Assembly: GCA_910588855.1 (NCBI GenBank)
Contig: CAJUSR010000007.1
Location: forward strand, 62,001 to 126,000
DNA length: 64,000 nucleotides
From: an uncultured Kineothrix sp.
GTDB taxonomy: Bacteria > Bacillota > Clostridia > Lachnospirales > Lachnospiraceae
Reading direction: 5' to 3'
The position numbers were made by a program, and so were the translations under genes. The notes under the pieces were generated by a model. The model had not been told where the DNA came from, made no database searches, and saw only the letters and a list, made by a program, of their open reading frames with translations. This document shows positions 8,237 through 15,920 of the stretch, piece after piece. Positions within the stretch are counted from its first letter, which is position 1; every line of letters begins with the position of its first letter.

Positions 8237-8605
8237 ATGGCTCGTATTGCAGGTGTGGATTTACCTAGAGAAAAACGTGTGGAGATTGGACTCACATATA
8301 TTTATGGGATAGGTAGAGTAAGCTCAAACAAAATCCTTGCGGCAGCACAGGTGAATCCGGATACCCGTGTCAGGGAATTGACGGATGAAGAAGTAAAGAG
8401 GATTAGCGAAGTAATTGACGAAGGCTACATGGTAGAAGGCGATTTGAGAAGAGAAGTGGCAATGAATATCAAACGTCTTCAGGAAATCGGATGTTATAGG
8501 GGTATCCGCCATAGGAAAGGGCTTCCGGTTCGCGGTCAGAAAACAAAGACAAATGCCAGGACAAGGAAAGGCCCCAAACGTACTGTTGCTAATAAGAAGA
8601 AATAA
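8237..8605 (+). CDS. rpsM: 30S ribosomal protein uS13 (S13)
   Basis: S13 sits in the 30S head and contacts tRNA and the 50S subunit. The 122-residue product begins MARIAGVDLPREKRVEIGLTYI and ends in the basic tail KTNARTRKGPKRTVANKKK, which reaches the P-site tRNA. ATGGAGGAAATGTAA precedes the start. It is the first large gene of the alpha operon segment. Confidence 0.98.
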   Translation: MARIAGVDLPREKRVEIGLTYIYGIGRVSSNKILAAAQVNPDTRVRELTDEEVKRISEVIDEGYMVEGDLRREVAMNIKRLQEIGCYRGIRHRKGLPVRGQKTKTNARTRKGPKRTVANKKK

Positions 8606-8713
8606 AGGCAAATAAAGGCAATTGCCCCTTGCGTTTTATATGCTGTTGCCGATTATGAAGAAATAATAACAGGAAAAGTTAAATGAATAGCAGAGAAAGT
8701 AGGTTAGTTTAAA

Positions 8714-9109
8714 ATGGCAAAGAAAGTTACAAAGAAAGTGACAAAAAAACGTGTCAAGAAAAACGTTGAACATGGACAGGCACATATCCAGTCTTCTTTT
8801 AACAATACGATTGTTACATTGACAGACAATGAAGGAAATGCCCTTAGCTGGGCAAGCGCCGGTGGTCTTGGCTTTAGAGGTTCAAAGAAATCTACTCCCT
8901 ATGCAGCGCAGATGGCAGCGGAAACTGCTACAAAGGCTGCACTTATACATGGTTTGAAAACCGTTGATGTTATGGTAAAGGGACCGGGTTCAGGACGTGA
9001 AGCAGCAATCCGTGCGTTACAGGCATGTGGGCTTGAGGTAACGAGCATCCGTGACGTAACACCGGTACCGCATAACGGATGCCGCCCGCCGAAACGCCGC
9101 CGCGTTTAA
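8714..9109 (+). CDS. rpsK: 30S ribosomal protein uS11 (S11)
   Basis: S11 forms part of the 30S platform near the E site. The 131-residue protein has HIQSSFNNTIVTLTD and ends in DVTPVPHNGCRPPKRRRV, which is invariant in the family. The start has only a weak AGTAGG upstream, so coupling with rpsM may help. The 108-base spacer before it has no open frame. Confidence 0.98.
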   Translation: MAKKVTKKVTKKRVKKNVEHGQAHIQSSFNNTIVTLTDNEGNALSWASAGGLGFRGSKKSTPYAAQMAAETATKAALIHGLKTVDVMVKGPGSGREAAIRALQACGLEVTSIRDVTPVPHNGCRPPKRRRV

Positions 9110-9197
9110 TTGCTGGAGACGCTTTAGGTGTGCATATATATGAAGTTGGAAGAATGCGTATCATTACGTTGTAAACAATAATAGAAAGGAGCCCAAA

Positions 9198-9791
9198 ATG
9201 GCAATTAACAGAGTACCAATTCTAAAAAGATGCAGGGCATTAGGACTTGAGCCGGCATATTTGGGATATGACAAAAAATCCAATAGGACAAATGCGAGGG
9301 CAGGAAAGAAAGTAAGCGAGTACGGTCTTCAGCTTAGAGAAAAACAGAAAGCGAAATTTATCTACGGTGTTCTTGAGAAACCTTTTAGGAATTATTACAA
9401 AAAGGCTGACAGAATGAAAGGGATGACTGGTGAAAACCTGATGGTTTTGCTGGAAAGAAGGCTTGACAGCGTAGTATTCAGGATGGGATTTGCCAGAACG
9501 AGAAGGGAAGCAAGGCAGGTTGTAGGGCATAAACATTTCCTTGTGAATGGAAAGCCGGTACAGATTCCTTCTTACCTGATAAAGGCCGGAGATGTAATCG
9601 AAGTAAGGGAAAAGGCAAAATCTTTGCAGAGATATAAAGATATCCTTGAAGTTACGGCAAGCAGACTTGTTCCTGAATGGATGGACGTAGACCAGGAAGC
9701 GATGAAAGGAACGATTAAAGAACTCCCGACAAGAGAGATGATTGATGTTCCTGTTAACGAAATGCTTATAGTCGAATTATATTCTAAATAA
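9198..9791 (+). CDS. rpsD: 30S ribosomal protein uS4 (S4), zinc-free type
   Basis: S4 nucleates assembly of the 16S rRNA 5' domain and can act as a translational repressor. The 197-residue protein lacks the N-terminal CxxC zinc motif (a C- form) and contains a clear S4 RNA-binding domain at residues about 90-150 (LERRLDSVVFRMGFARTRRE). AAGGAG precedes ATG 9198. The spacer to rpoA holds a bulged hairpin. Confidence 0.98.
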   Translation: MAINRVPILKRCRALGLEPAYLGYDKKSNRTNARAGKKVSEYGLQLREKQKAKFIYGVLEKPFRNYYKKADRMKGMTGENLMVLLERRLDSVVFRMGFARTRREARQVVGHKHFLVNGKPVQIPSYLIKAGDVIEVREKAKSLQRYKDILEVTASRLVPEWMDVDQEAMKGTIKELPTREMIDVPVNEMLIVELYSK

Positions 9792-9792
9792 G

Positions 9793-9838
9793 TTTAAGCG
9801 TCTGACAGCAAGCGGGCTGTGGCAGTTTGGCTTAAAGG
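9793..9838 (+). other. Bulged hairpin between rpsD and rpoA
   Basis: TTTAAGC and internal CTG/CAGC segments pair with GCTG/CAG and GCTTAAA to form a long bulged stem. No U-run follows. It could be an mRNA processing element or part of S4 feedback on rpoA translation. Confidence 0.4.
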
Positions 9839-9907
9839 CAGGCTGTGTCCGCTTGTTTGTTGACTTAAAAATTAGAGTAGGATTGTTCGTAAAGGAGGGT
9901 ATTTGCA

Positions 9908-10867
9908 GTGTTTGATTTTGAAAGGCCCAATATTGAGGTTGCAGAAATCTCTGAAGATAAAAAGTATGGCAAATTTGTAGTGGAACCTTTGGAAAGAGGT
10001 TACGGAATTACACTGGGCAATTCTTTAAGAAGAATCATGCTTTCTTCTTTGCCTGGAGCAGCAGTCAGCCAGGTGAAAATTGAAGGTGTTTTGCATGAGT
10101 TCAGTTCCATCCCCGGAGTAAAAGAGGATGTAACGGAAATCATTATGAACATAAAGAGCCTTGCCATAAGGAATAGCAGTGATACAAATGAACCAAAGAC
10201 CGCATATATCGAATATGACGGAGAGGGTGTCGTTCGTGCATCCGATATCCAGGTGGATCAGGATATCGAAATTTTGAATCCTGACCTTGTAATCGCTACG
10301 TTGAGCGGCAAGGAAACAAAATTATACATGGAGCTGACTATTACAAAGGGCAGAGGCTATGTAGGCTCTGATAAGAATAAAACGGAGGATTTGCCGATTG
10401 GGGTTATTGCAGTGGATTCCATTTATACGCCTGTGGAAAGGGTGAATGTAACAGTGGAAAACACCCGTGTAGGCCAGATTACTGATTATGATAAACTGAC
10501 ACTGGATGTATATACTAACGGAACCTTAGTTCCGGATGAGGCAGTGAGCCTCGCTGCAAAGGTACTGAGCGAACATTTGAATCTTTTCATTGATTTATCC
10601 GAAAATGCGAAGACCGCGGAAATTATGGTAGAGAAGGAAGACGACGAGAAAGAAAAAGTGCTTGAGATGAGCATTGATGAATTGGAGCTTTCTGTTCGTT
10701 CCTATAACTGCTTAAAACGGGCAGGCATCAATACGGTAGAGGAATTGACAAATAAAACTTCTGAAGATATGATGAAAGTCCGTAACCTTGGACGTAAATC
10801 TTTGGAGGAAGTGTTGGCAAAATTAAAAGAGCTTGGATTGCAGCTTAATCCGAGCGATGAAGCGTAG
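9908..10867 (+). CDS. rpoA: RNA polymerase alpha subunit
   Basis: The alpha subunit dimerises to nucleate core RNA polymerase and contacts upstream promoter DNA and activators. The 319-residue protein has the dimerisation N-domain (GYGITLGNSLRRIMLSSLPGAA) and a C-terminal domain with helix-hairpin-helix residues (LKRAGINTVEELTNKT and NLGRKSLEEV). Translation begins at a GTG at 9908 after AAAGGAGGG. A twin-hairpin spacer follows before rplQ. Confidence 0.98.
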   Translation: MFDFERPNIEVAEISEDKKYGKFVVEPLERGYGITLGNSLRRIMLSSLPGAAVSQVKIEGVLHEFSSIPGVKEDVTEIIMNIKSLAIRNSSDTNEPKTAYIEYDGEGVVRASDIQVDQDIEILNPDLVIATLSGKETKLYMELTITKGRGYVGSDKNKTEDLPIGVIAVDSIYTPVERVNVTVENTRVGQITDYDKLTLDVYTNGTLVPDEAVSLAAKVLSEHLNLFIDLSENAKTAEIMVEKEDDEKEKVLEMSIDELELSVRSYNCLKRAGINTVEELTNKTSEDMMKVRNLGRKSLEEVLAKLKELGLQLNPSDEA

Positions 10868-10878
10868 GGATATGAAAT

Positions 10879-10972
10879 CACACATACAGTAAGACCGAAG
10901 GGCATTTATGTGTGGGCTCATAATATGGAAACCATATCCGGTAAGTAAGACCAAAAGGCATGGCCGGATATG
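10879..10972 (+). promoter_or_regulatory. Twin hairpins with repeated loop before rplQ
   Basis: Two consecutive hairpins (10879-10914, stem CACACATA/TATGTGTG; 10933-10972, stem CATATCCGG/CCGGATATG) have unrelated stems but nearly the same loop: GTAAGACCGAAGGGCAT at 10889-10905 and GTAAGACCAAAAGGCAT at 10945-10961, 15 of 17 identical. Conserved loops on different stems are what a protein-binding RNA motif looks like. The L17 protein encoded next is the obvious candidate ligand, by inference. Confidence 0.6.
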
Positions 10973-11029
10973 CCATAGGGAACGCTATGGATAGCTAGTG
11001 TTCCAAGAAAACAGAAAGGAGCCGTAAAA

Positions 11030-11635
11030 ATGGCAGGATACAGAAAACTGGGTAGGACATCCTCTCAGAGAAAAGCATTACTTAGGAATCAGGTAACAAA
11101 TTTCTTATATCATGGAAAGATTGTTACGACGGAAGCAAAAGCAAAAGAAGTTCAGAGGATTGCCGAAAGACTTATTACTATGGCAGTTAAGGAAAAGGAC
11201 AATTATGAAACCGTAAAGGTTACCATGAAAGTTGCACGTAAAGACAAGGACGGCAAGAGGGTAAAACAGATTATTGACAGGGATACCAAAAAAGTCCTTT
11301 CTGAAACACACCGTGATAAAGATGGAAAAATCTTAAAGATTGAAAACGGTAAGACAGTGACCGTATACGATGAAGTGGAGAAAGAAATCAAGAAAGACCT
11401 TCCTTCCAGATTGAACGCAAGAAGGCAGATGCTCAGGGTTTTATATCCTGTAACGGAAGTTCCTACAAAGAATGCAGGGAAAAAGAGAGGAACGAAAAAA
11501 GTAGACTTACCGGCAAAACTCTTTGATGAATATGGACCGAGATTTGCAAACCGCAAAGGCGGCTATACAAGAATCATCAAAATAGGGCCCCGTAAAGGCG
11601 ATGCCGCTATGGAAGTAGTTCTTGAGTTAGTTTAA
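11030..11635 (+). CDS. rplQ: 50S ribosomal protein bL17 (L17), enlarged
   Basis: L17 lies near the peptide exit tunnel. The N-terminus (MAGYRKLGRTSSQRKALLRN) and C-terminus (GGYTRIIKIGPRKGDAAMEVVLELV) are standard, but the protein has 201 residues where 112-130 is usual. The extra block of about 70 residues (roughly 65-130) is highly charged, with DKDGK repeated twice, and sits between the first helices and the LNARRQMLRVLYP segment. The frame is intact across it, so it is a genuine insertion. It is followed by a strong terminator. Confidence 0.97.
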   Translation: MAGYRKLGRTSSQRKALLRNQVTNFLYHGKIVTTEAKAKEVQRIAERLITMAVKEKDNYETVKVTMKVARKDKDGKRVKQIIDRDTKKVLSETHRDKDGKILKIENGKTVTVYDEVEKEIKKDLPSRLNARRQMLRVLYPVTEVPTKNAGKKRGTKKVDLPAKLFDEYGPRFANRKGGYTRIIKIGPRKGDAAMEVVLELV

Positions 11636-11650
11636 GAAAAAATGATAATG

Positions 11651-11691
11651 AACAGCTTTTACATCCGTAAGGAAGTAAAGGCTGTTTTTTT
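11651..11691 (+). terminator. Intrinsic terminator of the ribosomal operon
   Basis: AACAGCTTTTAC pairs with GTAAAGGCTGTT over 12 base pairs (one G-U) and is followed by TTTTTT. It closes the alpha operon. Confidence 0.9.
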
Positions 11692-11722
11692 ACTTTATAG
11701 GAAATTCCTTCGCCGGAAGGAC
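11692..11722. repeat. Post-terminator repeat, copy 1
   Basis: ACTTTATAGGAAATTCCTTCGCCGGAAGGAC directly follows a terminator U-tract. Related copies lie at 28994-29023 and 54271-54299, again just after terminators. The core TCCTTCGCCnGAAGGA can form a hairpin. It resembles the uninterrupted form of the site that carries the large palindrome elsewhere in the window. A second hairpin (AAGTGTC/GACACTT plus T-run) lies at 11733-11755. Confidence 0.55.
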
Positions 11723-11766
11723 ATAGATTATAAAGTGTCGAAGACACTTTTTTACCATTAAGGGTT

Positions 11767-11991
11767 TTACTTTTGCGGGTAGGGATTTTTAATATTGGAT
11801 AGGCCGCATAAATAATTCATGTCTACATTATAATATTGGGCTAAACGTATGAGATGGCGCAACGGCATTTCGTTGGCGCCTCTTTCATATCTAGCATACA
11901 TTGTCTGTGAAGTGCCGAGGTAATCGGCGATTTCCTGCTGGGTTTTATCACTGTCTTCCCGTAAATTCCTAATCCGTATTTTGTAATCCAT
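11767..11991 (-). CDS. XRE-family transcriptional regulator (small)
   Basis: A 74-residue protein that is almost only a lambda-repressor type helix-turn-helix (IRNLREDSDKTQQEIADYLG to YARYERGANEMP). It is transcribed away from a lipoprotein gene, and the 126-base spacer between them carries two copies of an 18-bp dyad, very likely its operators. It therefore probably represses itself and the divergent gene. The pair, with the M15 peptidase, interrupts the rplQ-ecfA1 neighbourhood that is often contiguous in Firmicutes. Confidence 0.85.
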   Translation of the reverse strand: MDYKIRIRNLREDSDKTQQEIADYLGTSQTMYARYERGANEMPLRHLIRLAQYYNVDMNYLCGLSNIKNPYPQK

Positions 11992-12036
11992 ATGTGTACC
12001 TTCTCACCGGAATTTATGTTCAAGAAAATCTTATCA

Positions 12037-12054
12037 TAGTAAAAATGTTTACTA
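12037..12054. promoter_or_regulatory. Operator O1 (candidate XRE site)
   Basis: TAGTAAAAATGTTTACTA is a perfect 7-bp dyad around a 4-base centre. It lies just upstream of the -35 of the rightward promoter. Confidence 0.65.
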
Positions 12055-12083
12055 TTGACATTAGTACATATCTTTACTAAAAT
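12055..12083 (+). promoter_or_regulatory. Promoter of the lipoprotein gene
   Basis: TTGACA (12055-12060) and TAAAAT (12078-12083) are 17 bases apart. Operator O2 fills the spacer, so bound regulator would block polymerase. Confidence 0.7.
12062..12079. promoter_or_regulatory. Operator O2 (candidate XRE site)
   Basis: TAGTACATATCTTTACTA repeats the TAGTAnA...TTTACTA pattern of O1, 25 bp downstream (about 2.5 helical turns), which would allow cooperative binding on nearly the opposite face. Confidence 0.6.
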
Positions 12084-12117
12084 ACTCATATAATATGAAT
12101 ACAAAGGATGAAAAAAT

Positions 12118-12402
12118 ATGGAAAAACTGATTCGGGGCCTTTTCTTGCTGGCAGTGTGCGCGATTGTATCCTGCAGCGGGGCAAAAACAATGGATGGGGG
12201 AATAGAGGGCAGCGCTGTTTTATGCTACGTTTCATCCGGGAAGCGAATGGTGCTTGGAAAGAACCGGGATTTCTTTTTATATATTGAAAAAGGGAAAACA
12301 GAAGAAATCAGCTATGTCAGTTATAGCGTAGAGATGAGGGGGAGCGGGGATACGGGAGAAAACGGGAAGGAAACTACAATAATCCGGATTGTAAAAAAGT
12401 AG
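12118..12402 (+). CDS. Small predicted lipoprotein
   Basis: The 94-residue product has a positively charged start, a hydrophobic stretch (LFLLAVCAIVSC) and a lipobox-like IVSC with the Cys at about residue 19, so it should be exported and lipidated. The mature 75 residues show no family I recognise. AAAGGATG precedes the ATG. It is divergent from the XRE gene and probably controlled by it. Function unknown. Confidence 0.65.
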   Translation: MEKLIRGLFLLAVCAIVSCSGAKTMDGGIEGSAVLCYVSSGKRMVLGKNRDFFLYIEKGKTEEISYVSYSVEMRGSGDTGENGKETTIIRIVKK

Positions 12403-12465
12403 ATGAGTAATTCCTGACTGGCTATAAGGGATATTAACTATAAATATAAGGTAGCAGGAGGAGAT

Positions 12466-12682
12466 AAGAAAAAAGGGAAAGGAAAAAAGAAAAGAAAAAA
12501 GGGGAAGGAAAAAGAAAAGAGAAAAGGGACAGGAAAAAGAAAAGAAAAAGGAAAAAAGAAAAGAAAAAGGAAAAAAGAAAAGAAAAAAGAAAAACGAAAA
12601 GGGAAAAGGAAAACGAAAAAGAAAAAGGAAAAAAGAAAAGGAATAAGAAAAAGAAAAAAAAGAAAAGAGAAGAGGAAGAAAA
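12466..12682. repeat. 217-nt near-pure purine tract
   Basis: Only four of 217 bases on the + strand are pyrimidines (C at 12530, 12595, 12614; T at 12644). The tract is an irregular array of GAAAAG/GGAAAAA words. One + frame stays open through it as a Lys/Arg-rich polypeptide (stop at about 12750) but has no ATG, GTG or TTG before the tract. The opposite strand reads as a Phe-rich frame. It lies between converging genes, inside the 12403-12838 gap; I see no gene there. Confidence 0.9.
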
Positions 12683-12838
12683 TGAACAGGAAAGGCAGAG
12701 AAATCAAGGAAAAATCCAGTGAAAAAAATCAGAAAATTGGAAAGATATAGAATAATGAAGGGGATAGGGAACAAAAAATCCGGTTGCCGTAAGAAGTGGG
12801 GCAACCGGAAATGGCTTTAGCCAGAGAAGAAGCATATC

Positions 12839-13846
12839 TTATTCCAATGTTTTTTGGAAATGCTGGTAGTCTTTACAGGAGTTCCAATTGCCGCCCCAAA
12901 TAAAGCCATGTTCTTTGAAGAGTCGGTAACACAAATCATTTTCATCAATTTTATACGCAAAATCTTTGGAACGGTCAACATATGTTTCGCTTCCCTGTGG
13001 AGAGATATATGTGGTGCCATCGTTTCTATATACAACATAAGGGTTAAAAAATGGATTGATATCAATAGCAAGACCGAGGGCATGTTTGGAAAGGTTGGAT
13101 GTACCATCTACAACCCGGTAGTTAAAACAGGATGTGTTATTGTCCTGCATAGAGAGAGTATCGTCTCCGCTGTATTCGTCAATCAGACGGATTTGTTCAA
13201 TTTGATACTCATTTAAATACAATTCATAAAAAATTTCCACCAAATCTTGAGCAATGGCTTTATTGCAGATTAACTCCCCGGTACGCTCTGTGCCGTGGAA
13301 ATTATAATGGAGGATGCTGACATAACATAGGTCATCGTAGGATATTTGAATATCCTCTTTTGAAGCAGCAATGTTTATTGCCTCGATGGCAAGGGTTTCT
13401 TTCTCGCTTTCTGCAACAGGATAGGAAATCCCTGTGATTCGTGCTATCATTTCTTCGGAGAGTGGTTCGTAATAAAACCCTTCTTTGTAAGTCGTTCTTT
13501 GCGGATGGATATCCATAGAAGATTCCTCCCTTTCCTCTTCCTCTTCAGTATGAGAAGAAGCTGTCTCTTTGTTATGGTTTTCAGGCTTATTTTTTTCAGG
13601 AGGAGCTGTACTGTCATTGTTTGTGGAATCCCCCTTTTTGACGTTATCTATTTCTCCAGCCGTTTCTTTTTGTATCATATTCTCCGGGGGTCGTTCAGGT
13701 TCCTTTTTGCGGTAGGCTATCTCCGGATTTTTTTCCGCATATTCAAGCAAAGTCTCTGAGCCGGAAAAAACCCGTGAAAGTACGGCGCAAAGTAGAATAA
13801 TAGAAAAGATTAACAATAGTGGTTTTAGTAATTTATTTTTGCTCAT
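12839..13846 (-). CDS. M15-family D-Ala-D-Ala carboxypeptidase-like protein
   Basis: The C-terminal 190 residues form an M15 (VanY/endolysin-type) zinc peptidase domain: SKHALGLAIDINPF gives the SxHxxGxAxD ligand motif and the terminal DYQHF supplies the last His. Such enzymes trim peptidoglycan stem peptides. The N-terminus has one membrane helix (LLKPLLLIFSIILLCAVL), then a long acidic, Pro/Glu-rich spacer, so the domain is held outside the membrane. I start at 13846 (335 residues; AAGGG upstream); an earlier Met at 13921 would overlap the -10 of a likely promoter (ATTGTA on the + strand at 13922-13927). Confidence 0.88.
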   Translation of the reverse strand: MSKNKLLKPLLLIFSIILLCAVLSRVFSGSETLLEYAEKNPEIAYRKKEPERPPENMIQKETAGEIDNVKKGDSTNNDSTAPPEKNKPENHNKETASSHTEEEEEREESSMDIHPQRTTYKEGFYYEPLSEEMIARITGISYPVAESEKETLAIEAINIAASKEDIQISYDDLCYVSILHYNFHGTERTGELICNKAIAQDLVEIFYELYLNEYQIEQIRLIDEYSGDDTLSMQDNNTSCFNYRVVDGTSNLSKHALGLAIDINPFFNPYVVYRNDGTTYISPQGSETYVDRSKDFAYKIDENDLCYRLFKEHGFIWGGNWNSCKDYQHFQKTLE

Positions 13847-13996
13847 AATCAAATACCCTTTTTTATCAAATACTTTTTTCAATTTCATATCAAAATCTGA
13901 TTCTATGGGATACCGTAACATATTGTAGCATACAAAAGGGGAAATTACCAGTCATCCCCTATATTCTGACTAATATATGAAAATTTTATATCCTCT

Positions 13997-14025
13997 TGTA
14001 ATCCCTCCCCTTTTTTAGTACAATA
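13997..14025 (+). promoter_or_regulatory. Putative promoter for ecfA1
   Basis: TTGTAA (13997-14002) and TACAAT (14020-14025) with a 17-base spacer lie 90 bases before ecfA1. Confidence 0.5.
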
Positions 14026-14116
14026 GGAATCGCAATTAAATGTAAACGATTAGATTATGTTGCGGCATGGATACAAGGCGGGTTGCAACAGCCAATTTTT
14101 AAAGATAGGGCGGCAA

Positions 14117-14962
14117 ATGGGAATTATAGAAGCGAAAAAGCTTATTTTTGAATATATCAGACGAGATGAAGAAGGGAATGTCGAGGGCATTACCCGTGCG
14201 GTGGATGAGGTAGATTTGGATATAAAGCAGGGGGATTTTGTGGCTATCCTTGGGCATAATGGTTCGGGGAAATCGACACTGGCAAAGCATTTGAACGCAA
14301 TCCTTTATCCTACGGAAGGAACCGTATGGGTAGACGGGAAGGATACGGTCAAAGAAGAATATTTGTGGGAAATAAGGCAAAATGCAGGGATGGTTTTTCA
14401 GAACCCGGATAACCAGATTATCGGTCAGGTTGTGGAAGAGGATGTAGGGTTTGGGCCGGAAAATATGGGTGTACCGACGAAAGAAATATGGGAGCGGGTA
14501 GAGGAAAGCCTGAAAGCGGTAGGGATGTACAAATATAGGAAGCATTCCCCAAATAAGCTCTCAGGCGGACAAAAACAAAGGGTGTCTATTGCGGGAGTGA
14601 TTGCCATGCATCCCAAATGCATTATTTTGGATGAGCCTACGGCGATGTTAGACCCTAACGGCAGGAAAGAAGTAATCCGGGCGGTGCGTGCCTTGAATCA
14701 TGCGGAAGGGATTACGGTTGTCCTGATAACGCATTATATGGAAGAGATTATCCATGCGGATAAGGCGATTGTAATGGACAAAGGGCATATTGCCATGCAG
14801 GGCAGCCCAAGGGAAATTTTTTCACAGGTAGAAAAGTTAAAAGAACTGCGTCTTGATGTGCCGCAAGTGACGCTGTTGGCCTATGAATTAAAAAAGAGCG
14901 GCGTAACTTTGCCGGACGGAATCTTGACTTATGAGGAGCTGATAGCGGCTTTGTCAGTATAG
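14117..14962 (+). CDS. ecfA1: ECF transporter ATPase A1
   Basis: One of two ATPases that drive energy-coupling-factor vitamin and metal importers, shared among many substrate-binding S components. Walker A GHNGSGKSTLA, Q-loop QNPDNQ, signature LSGGQKQRVSIAG and Walker B CIILDEPTAMLDP are intact. I start at ATG 14117 (GATAGGG upstream), giving 281 residues; 20 further in-frame codons upstream are not conserved. No S component is encoded here, as expected for the group II module. Confidence 0.96.
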   Translation: MGIIEAKKLIFEYIRRDEEGNVEGITRAVDEVDLDIKQGDFVAILGHNGSGKSTLAKHLNAILYPTEGTVWVDGKDTVKEEYLWEIRQNAGMVFQNPDNQIIGQVVEEDVGFGPENMGVPTKEIWERVEESLKAVGMYKYRKHSPNKLSGGQKQRVSIAGVIAMHPKCIILDEPTAMLDPNGRKEVIRAVRALNHAEGITVVLITHYMEEIIHADKAIVMDKGHIAMQGSPREIFSQVEKLKELRLDVPQVTLLAYELKKSGVTLPDGILTYEELIAALSV

Positions 14963-15013
14963 TAAGTAAGGGAATGGACTGCCGGAAAATGGCAATAGGG
15001 AGGTTAGCTTAGA

Positions 15014-15862
15014 ATGGCGATTATATTAGACCATGTCAGCCATATATATGAAGAAGGCACAACGATGGAAGTAGCAGCGTTGAAAGATGTCAGCCTGGTC
15101 ATACCGGACGGGCAGTTTATCGGGCTTATCGGGCATACCGGTTCGGGGAAATCAACGCTGGTGCAGCATTTGAACGGGCTAATGAAGCCCACTTCCGGGC
15201 ATATTTACTATAATGGGGCGGATATCCATGAAGAAGGTTTTAAAAAGAAGGAACTCCGCAGCAAAGTTGGGCTGGTATTCCAATATCCGGAGCACCAGCT
15301 TTTTGAGATAGATGTATTTTCGGATGTCTGTTTTGGACCGAAAAATATGGGGCTGACAGAAAAAGAAGTGCAGTTGAGGGCATATGCGGCATTAAAGCAA
15401 GTAGGGTTGGAGGATGATTATTTTTACCAGTCGCCCTTTGATTTATCCGGCGGGCAGAAAAGAAGGGTAGCGATTGCCGGTGTGCTTGCCATGAAGCCGG
15501 AAGTGCTTATTTTGGATGAGCCCACGGCGGGGCTGGACCCGAAAGGCCGTGATGAAATATTGGACCAAATTGCAGCCCTACGGGAAGAAACAGGGATTAC
15601 GGTTATTCTTGTTTCCCATAGTATGGACGATGTGGCGAAATATGTGGATCGCATTGTGGTGATGAACCAGGGAAGCGTAATGTATGATGATGAACCAAGG
15701 AATGTGTTCCGCTATTATAAAGAATTGGAAGCGGTGGGTCTGGCGGCGCCTCAGGTCACTTATATTATGCAGGCATTAAAAGAAAAAGGGTTTCCGGTCA
15801 AAACGGATATTATTACGATAGAAGAAGCCAGAGACGAGATTTTAAGGGCGCTGAGGAATTGA
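15014..15862 (+). CDS. ecfA2: ECF transporter ATPase A2
   Basis: The partner ATPase of EcfA1. The 282-residue protein has GHTGSGKSTLV, QYPEHQLF, LSGGQKRRVAIAG and VLILDEPTAGLDP. It starts 51 bases after ecfA1 behind GGGAGG and is followed by ecfT. EcfA1 and EcfA2 form the heterodimer that couples ATP hydrolysis to EcfT movement on the cytoplasmic face. Confidence 0.96.
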   Translation: MAIILDHVSHIYEEGTTMEVAALKDVSLVIPDGQFIGLIGHTGSGKSTLVQHLNGLMKPTSGHIYYNGADIHEEGFKKKELRSKVGLVFQYPEHQLFEIDVFSDVCFGPKNMGLTEKEVQLRAYAALKQVGLEDDYFYQSPFDLSGGQKRRVAIAGVLAMKPEVLILDEPTAGLDPKGRDEILDQIAALREETGITVILVSHSMDDVAKYVDRIVVMNQGSVMYDDEPRNVFRYYKELEAVGLAAPQVTYIMQALKEKGFPVKTDIITIEEARDEILRALRN

Positions 15863-15920
15863 CGCCAGGTACAGTGAAAGGGATAGGCGGTTTTGGCAAT
15901 GAAGGAGGATAGGGAAGACA

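Noticed and set aside
12277..12804. Minus-strand 175-codon Phe/Ser-rich frame
   Set aside because: It is only the complement of the polypurine tract and overlaps the lipoprotein gene; there is no ribosome binding site or family similarity.
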